Assembly (NCBI RefSeq): GCF_900095215.1
Contig: NZ_LT606949.1
Location: 711,563 to 775,562, forward strand
Source of the DNA: Polynucleobacter necessarius
Lineage (GTDB): Bacteria; Pseudomonadota; Gammaproteobacteria; Burkholderiales; Burkholderiaceae
Reading direction: 5' to 3'
Length of the DNA: 64,000 bases
The position numbers and the translations under genes were made by a program. Positions 58,964 through 64,000 of this stretch are shown piece by piece; within the stretch, counting starts at the first letter, position 1; each line of letters opens with the position of its first letter. The notes under the pieces are model-generated. The model made no database searches and was not told where the DNA came from. It was given only the letters and a program-made list of their open reading frames with translations.

Positions 58964-59161
58964 TCAACCGCCGGTAACGGGGGCGATCACTTCAATGTGG
59001 TCATTCTCATTTAAAACAAACTCAGCATATTTTGTCTTGGGTACAAAATTGAGGTTCACGGCAACGGCGTAGGGAGGCTTTGCATCGATAAGCATAAGCG
59101 CATCGCTCATCATGCTTTTGCTTGGTAATTCATCTTCGATTTGGTTGACGATTACGCGCAC
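58964..59161 (-). CDS. thiS: sulfur carrier protein ThiS
   Basis: A 65-residue ubiquitin-like carrier (MRVIVNQIEDELPSKSMMSD to NDHIEVIAPVTGG) ending in the Gly-Gly tail that is thiocarboxylated. GTG 59161 overlaps the end of thiO by 10 nt. It is the only thiamine gene of the operon without a visible lesion, perhaps because it is such a small target. Confidence 0.9.
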   Translation of the reverse strand: MRVIVNQIEDELPSKSMMSDALMLIDAKPPYAVAVNLNFVPKTKYAEFVLNENDHIEVIAPVTGG

Positions 59162-60303
59162 AGAACCTCTGTATGCTCTTTATCTTCCGTGATGCTCAGG
59201 TCGAGTTCTAACGCAGTCTTGCTTGTCTGATGCTCCAAAAGGTCAAGAGCGCAATCCAGTATTGCTGGCGCGATCATAAAACCATGGCGATATAAACCAT
59301 TGATCATGATTAAATCCACAACCCCATTTTCTTTTCGCACCCGAATTTCAGGAAGATTATTTGTTAAGGTGGGGCGACACTGCGTAGCCATCTCCAAAAT
59401 ACGAGCTTCCGCAAAACCGCTGTGAACTGTATATACCGCGCTGAGTAATTCCATGGCTGAACGTACATTCATCTCAGAGAGATCATCAGACTCAATTTCA
59501 GTCACGCCAACTACGTAAATATCATTCTCTTTTGGGACGGTATAGATGGGATAGCGCGGATGAATTAAGCGAGTAGGGCGACGCAATTTCACTTCCGGTG
59601 CATATAGGCGTACCACTTCACCGCGAACACAACGTAATGTATTTGGCTTGCTTCCAGATGCCCAAGAATCTTTTGCGCCAGTACCACGACAATCAATGAC
59701 TGCTTTGTAATTTGACTCTTTGCGCAACTCCTGCGGCTCAATTTCCGTATGCCAATGGCAATTCACTTTTAGCAACACCAATTCTGTAACCAGTGCATCC
59801 AATAATTGGCGGTTATCTGGTTGACCTTCATTGGGTAGGTAGAGGCCCTGGGTAAAGCGATCCGCAACACCAGGCTCAAGATCACGCAGAGCCTCAGTAT
59901 TTAATTTTTGTGGAATGCTTAAAACGGGGTTGGAGCAACTATTCTTCTCTAAATGAGCAACAAAGCGCTCGGCATCACTAACATCTTGTCGATGTCAGAG
60001 AATCAGCGTACCGTCTTGCTGAAAGTAAACGGGCCTTGCAAGTTCCGCAATCAATGTCTTCCAGCGAGGCAGGCTATATAAGCCCATGCGAACGACTGAA
60101 TCTTCAGTGATGGCGGATTCAGCAAGAGGTGCCAACATTGCCGCGGCAATACGTGCTTCAGCATGAGCTCCGTCAGGACCGCCTTTATCAAATAGGTCAA
60201 CTTGAACTCCAGCTTTGGCAAGCGCTACTGCCAGCAAACGACCCATTAGGCCGCCACCAACAATAGCGTATTTGCTTTGAGAAAAGTTCAAGCTATTTGC
60301 CAT
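59152..60303 (-). pseudogene. thiO: glycine oxidase ThiO, interrupted by TGA
   Basis: An FAD amine oxidase supplying dehydroglycine for thiazole. ATG 60303 reads MANSLNFSQSKYAIVGGGLM with the Rossmann GGGLMGRLLA. TGA at 59995-59997 follows QQDGTLIL. The same frame continues HRQDVSDAERFVAHLEK and on to YRHGFMIAPAILDCALDL and TAA 59152-59154. Tryptophan (TGG) at this place would explain the change. It lies between thiC and thiS. Confidence 0.87.
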
Positions 60304-60318
60304 CTCTGCAATCAACTC

Positions 60319-62109
<1,791 letters not shown>

Positions 62110-62149
62110 GCGGATCGGCGCCTTGATATCGGAACGGGTGTCGGTCTGA

Positions 62150-62240
62150 TGTAACTCCCCGCGCCAGCATTACCTGGATCGGGTTAAAGAGTCTTTCTCA
62201 GCGCCTTCAAGCTTAAGCCGCTTAGAAGGACCACCCTGTT
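62150..62240 (-). promoter_or_regulatory. TPP riboswitch (THI element) upstream of thiC
   Basis: On the minus strand: CAGGGTGGTCC, a P3 extension, GGCGCTGAGAAAGAC (the pyrimidine-sensing CUGAGA loop), then ACCCGATCCAGGTAATGCTG (the pyrophosphate helix) and GCGCGGGGAG. All core motifs are conserved. It ends about 40 nt before the thiC start and would have repressed the operon when TPP is plentiful. The sensor is apparently intact although the genes behind it are dead. Confidence 0.92.
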
Positions 62241-62293
62241 TCATCCTTAAGAAGGCTTTAACCACGAATTGCTAAATGTCTGTATGACCCAAA

Positions 62294-63068
62294 TCAAGTC
62301 ATGGACGCAGCTTCGCCAAAAGAAATTTCAATAAAGCCGCTGACTTCGCCGTCCTGATTGGTGGGGACAAAGTTGTTGGCTAGCTCTAAATCATAAATGT
62401 AGAGTTGTTCATCATGAAAGCCTCGACCAAGAGAAGGGCGGCGCATATGCATGCGCCCTACGGGTTCAATTTGGGCGGCGATTTGTTCGGACACGCCAGC
62501 CTCTTCCCAGAGTGCTCGACGAGCGCTTACCCAAGGGATTTCATCGGCGGTGATGCCGACAGCAGCTAGGTTATCCAACTTACCAGGATCGGTTGGCTTG
62601 GTTTCGCTACGTCCGCCAAGCCAAATCGTATTGCCTTGTCTGCAGCCATTAATGTGAGTTGCCATACTGCGAAAACCAAAGGTGCGAAACGCACCACGCT
62701 CCATGCGAAAGTATTTGTGACCATTTTGATCAACCCAGGCAAAGTCCTCGTTGCGCCACCCTGGAATAAAACCACCTAAACGTATGCGATTCGCTAGCTG
62801 ATAAAGACTGTTAGATAGAGATAGGTCTCTTGGCTTACCAGGCTGAATAGTCAGCTTGTCATGACTGATTGCAATTAGTGGAATCGACTCCTTGTGCAGC
62901 GACTATTGCAAATAGGGTATGAATTCGGGGTTGAGATAGCCGATGACTTGGTCGCCTAAGAAGCCCTGGGATAAGTAAATCGGCATGAAATCGGCGGGGG
63001 CCGGAGCGCGCTGTGTTTTGGAGCATTTCCTCGAGGGCGGCAAGCGCGCTAGTTGAAAGGCTGGTCAT
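62294..63068 (-). pseudogene. Nudix hydrolase (DUF4743-type), frameshift and stop
   Basis: ATG 63068 gives MTSLSTSALAALEEMLQNTA. At a five-C run on the coding strand (62996-63000) the frame shifts to FMPIYLSQGFLGDQVIGYL. TAG at 62903-62905 follows PYLQ, and the rest SLHKESIPLIAISHDKLTIQ, RLGGFIPGWRNEDFAWV and the Nudix box ARRALWEEAGVSEQIA is open to 62294. Such proteins carry an N-terminal domain and are often near thiamine genes. A downstream fragment (from 62704) retains the Nudix box. Confidence 0.82.
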
Positions 63069-63256
63069 GGCCCTAAGTGTAAGGGAACTTGGCGGGTTGT
63101 ACGCATAATGAGGGATCTCCATAACATACAATTACGTAGGTATTAGCTTAAATATTCATAAGCAATTACGCAAAATGGGGAAAGGCAATCTGCACAGAAA
63201 TTAGGCAAGCTAGGTCAGACTATACAAATCTGTGACTTACGAAAACTTTTGAGGAT

Positions 63257-63279
63257 TTATCCACAAAGCCTGTGGATAA
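63257..63279. repeat. two perfect inverted DnaA boxes
   Basis: TTATCCACA (63257-63265), spacer AAGCC, TGTGGATAA (63271-63279). Both arms equal the consensus DnaA 9-mer in opposite orientation. They could also fold as a 9-bp hairpin 15 nt after the tRNA-Arg 3' end, but no U-run follows on that strand. Confidence 0.6.
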
Positions 63280-63293
63280 GTATGGGGGAAATT

Positions 63294-63368
63294 TGGTCCC
63301 GCCGACAGGAATCGAACCTGTATCCCACGCTTAGGAGGCATGTGCACTATCCATTGTGCTACGGCGAG
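63294..63368 (-). tRNA. tRNA-Arg (CCT)
   Basis: A 75-nt cloverleaf on the minus strand. Acceptor CTCGCCG/CGGCGGG with one T-G pair, anticodon loop CTCCTAA (CCT), T loop TTCGATT, and encoded ACCA end. Confidence 0.93.
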
Positions 63369-63430
63369 CGGTGTTAAAAAATAATTTGTGTTGAGCGAAT
63401 TCTAAAGAATGATCAGTAATGCATTCAAAA

Positions 63431-63553
63431 TTACCAACCACATAACGCCAATACTTGATTGGTGATGGCTACCATCATATCGGGTGCAAAGTACATTGAG
63501 AAAATAAATAACAAAATAAGCAAACCAAATCCATAAGAAATGATTTTCCACAT
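63431..63553 (-). CDS. 40-residue single-span membrane peptide
   Basis: ATG 63553 to TAA 63431-63433. It reads MWKIISYGFGLLILLFIFSM, then YFAPDMMVAITNQVLALCGW: one membrane helix plus a short amphipathic tail. It starts 13 nt after the stop of the MFS transporter gene on the same strand, so it may be a small partner or regulator of that transporter. No good ribosome site is seen; translation may be coupled. Family not recognised. Confidence 0.5.
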   Translation of the reverse strand: MWKIISYGFGLLILLFIFSMYFAPDMMVAITNQVLALCGW

Positions 63554-63566
63554 TGCTGGTTTTTTT

Positions 63567-64000
63567 CTAAGCATTGGCAACTCGATGTATAGCGCGCTCT
63601 TTGACAGGAAGATTAACTAAGAAGGTAAACACGCCCAATCCAATCGCGCTTTCCCATACAACTAAATATGAGCCGGTTTGGTCGAATAAATAGCCACCCA
63701 GAAATGCGCCACAGAAACTGCCTAATTGGTGAGAGAAAAAGACAAACCCAGAGCGCATCGTTAAATACTTCACACCAAATATTTGCGCTACGATTCCATT
63801 GGTGATGGGAATGGTCGATAGCCACAAGAAGCCCATCACTGCCCCAAAAATATAAGTGCTCATTGGGCTTGGCGGTATCAATAAGAAGGCGGTAATGGCA
63901 AATGAGCGACCAAGATAGATTGCAGATAGTAAATAGCGTTTCGGAAAGCGTTGCCCTAAGATTCCTGAGCTGTAGGTACCAAAGATATTAAAGAGGCCGA
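63567..64000 (-). CDS. MFS transporter, C-terminal part (partial at window edge)
   Basis: The last 144 codons of a major facilitator transporter; the gene continues beyond the window on the right. Membrane spans: IFGAVMGFLWLSTIPITNGI, GFVFFSHQLGSFCGAFLGGY and VVWESAIGLGVFTFLVNLPV, ending KERAIHRVANA. The pattern (helices 9-12) resembles oxalate/formate-type or YbfB-like MFS carriers. Substrate unknown. No lesion in the visible part. Confidence 0.8.
   Translation of the reverse strand, partial: GLFNIFGTYSSGILGQRFPKRYLLSAIYLGRSFAITAFLLIPPSPMSTYIFGAVMGFLWLSTIPITNGIVAQIFGVKYLTMRSGFVFFSHQLGSFCGAFLGGYLFDQTGSYLVVWESAIGLGVFTFLVNLPVKERAIHRVANA

Noticed and set aside
42546..59997. In-frame TGA codons read as recoding (selenocysteine or TGA as Trp)
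   Set aside because: TAG and TAA interruptions occur equally in the same class of genes, intact genes such as trpS end in TGA, intact proteins use TGG for Trp, and no SECIS-like hairpin was seen after the TGA codons.
63257..63279. Chromosomal replication origin
   Set aside because: Only two boxes, no AT-rich 13-mers and no dnaA, dnaN, parA or gid genes nearby.

Overview
This window is 64 kb of a low-GC betaproteobacterial chromosome. Gene content and protein style (thrS-infC-rpmI-rplT-pheS-pheT-ihfA block, RNase AM/TrpS/DapA/BamC block, odhAB-lpdA-zapE) fit Burkholderiaceae, most likely Polynucleobacter. The striking property is decay: about 22 genes carry in-frame stops, frameshifts, deletions or rearrangement, while almost all translation, central-carbon and cell-envelope genes are open. 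That combination suggests Polynucleobacter necessarius living as an obligate endosymbiont (the Euplotes symbiont lineage). The species call is inference from the sequence; no database was searched.

Layout. 1-12.3 kb: tail of a CoA-transferase gene, a CDF metal transporter fused in frame to an alpha/beta hydrolase, relA, tRNA-Val, then the translation operon thrS-infC (probable ATC start)-rpmI-rplT-pheS-pheT-ihfA-merR, tRNA-Pro and a hotdog thioesterase. 12.3-25.3 kb: a dead H-NS-family gene, a regulator with HTH plus receiver-like domain, the 2-oxoglutarate dehydrogenase operon (sucA, sucB, lpdA) followed by zapE, a PHP-domain nuclease, trpS, a dead methyltransferase, dapA and bamC. 25.3-38.1 kb: a 58-residue Ala-Pro-Glu repeat lipoprotein, dead roxA, slyD, dead cysE, trmJ, suhB, lpxH, a cyclophilin, a TPR lipoprotein, cysS, a truncated AlkA-like glycosylase, accA, tilS, lysC and tRNA-Ser. 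38.1-40.5 kb: small proteins, including a 59-residue HTH/zinc-knuckle protein with an operator-like palindrome inside its promoter.

40.5-54.7 kb is a graveyard. A fatty-acid beta-oxidation cluster (fadA, fadB, acyl-CoA dehydrogenase, fadD, a TetR regulator, nitronate monooxygenase) is ruined by point lesions and by a roughly 5.2-kb inversion. The inversion breaks fadD and fadB and leaves two reciprocal chimeric reading frames, with a 5-bp microhomology (CTGTC) at both junctions. Next come dead plsC-like, ilvD/edd-like, outer-membrane and membrane-protein genes. 54.7-64 kb: trhP and tRNA-Asn, then the thiamine genes. thiD, the thiE extension, thiG, thiO and thiC are all broken; only thiS and the ThiE core are open. 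A well-preserved TPP riboswitch still sits upstream of thiC. The window ends with a dead Nudix gene, a pair of perfect inverted DnaA boxes, tRNA-Arg, a 40-residue membrane peptide and the end of an MFS transporter gene.

Taken together, the cell keeps translation, the TCA cycle, and lipid A, lysine and fatty-acid synthesis. It is losing fatty-acid degradation, thiamine synthesis, the serine-to-cysteine entry step, some DNA repair and several regulators. That is what relaxed selection inside a nutrient-supplying host would produce.
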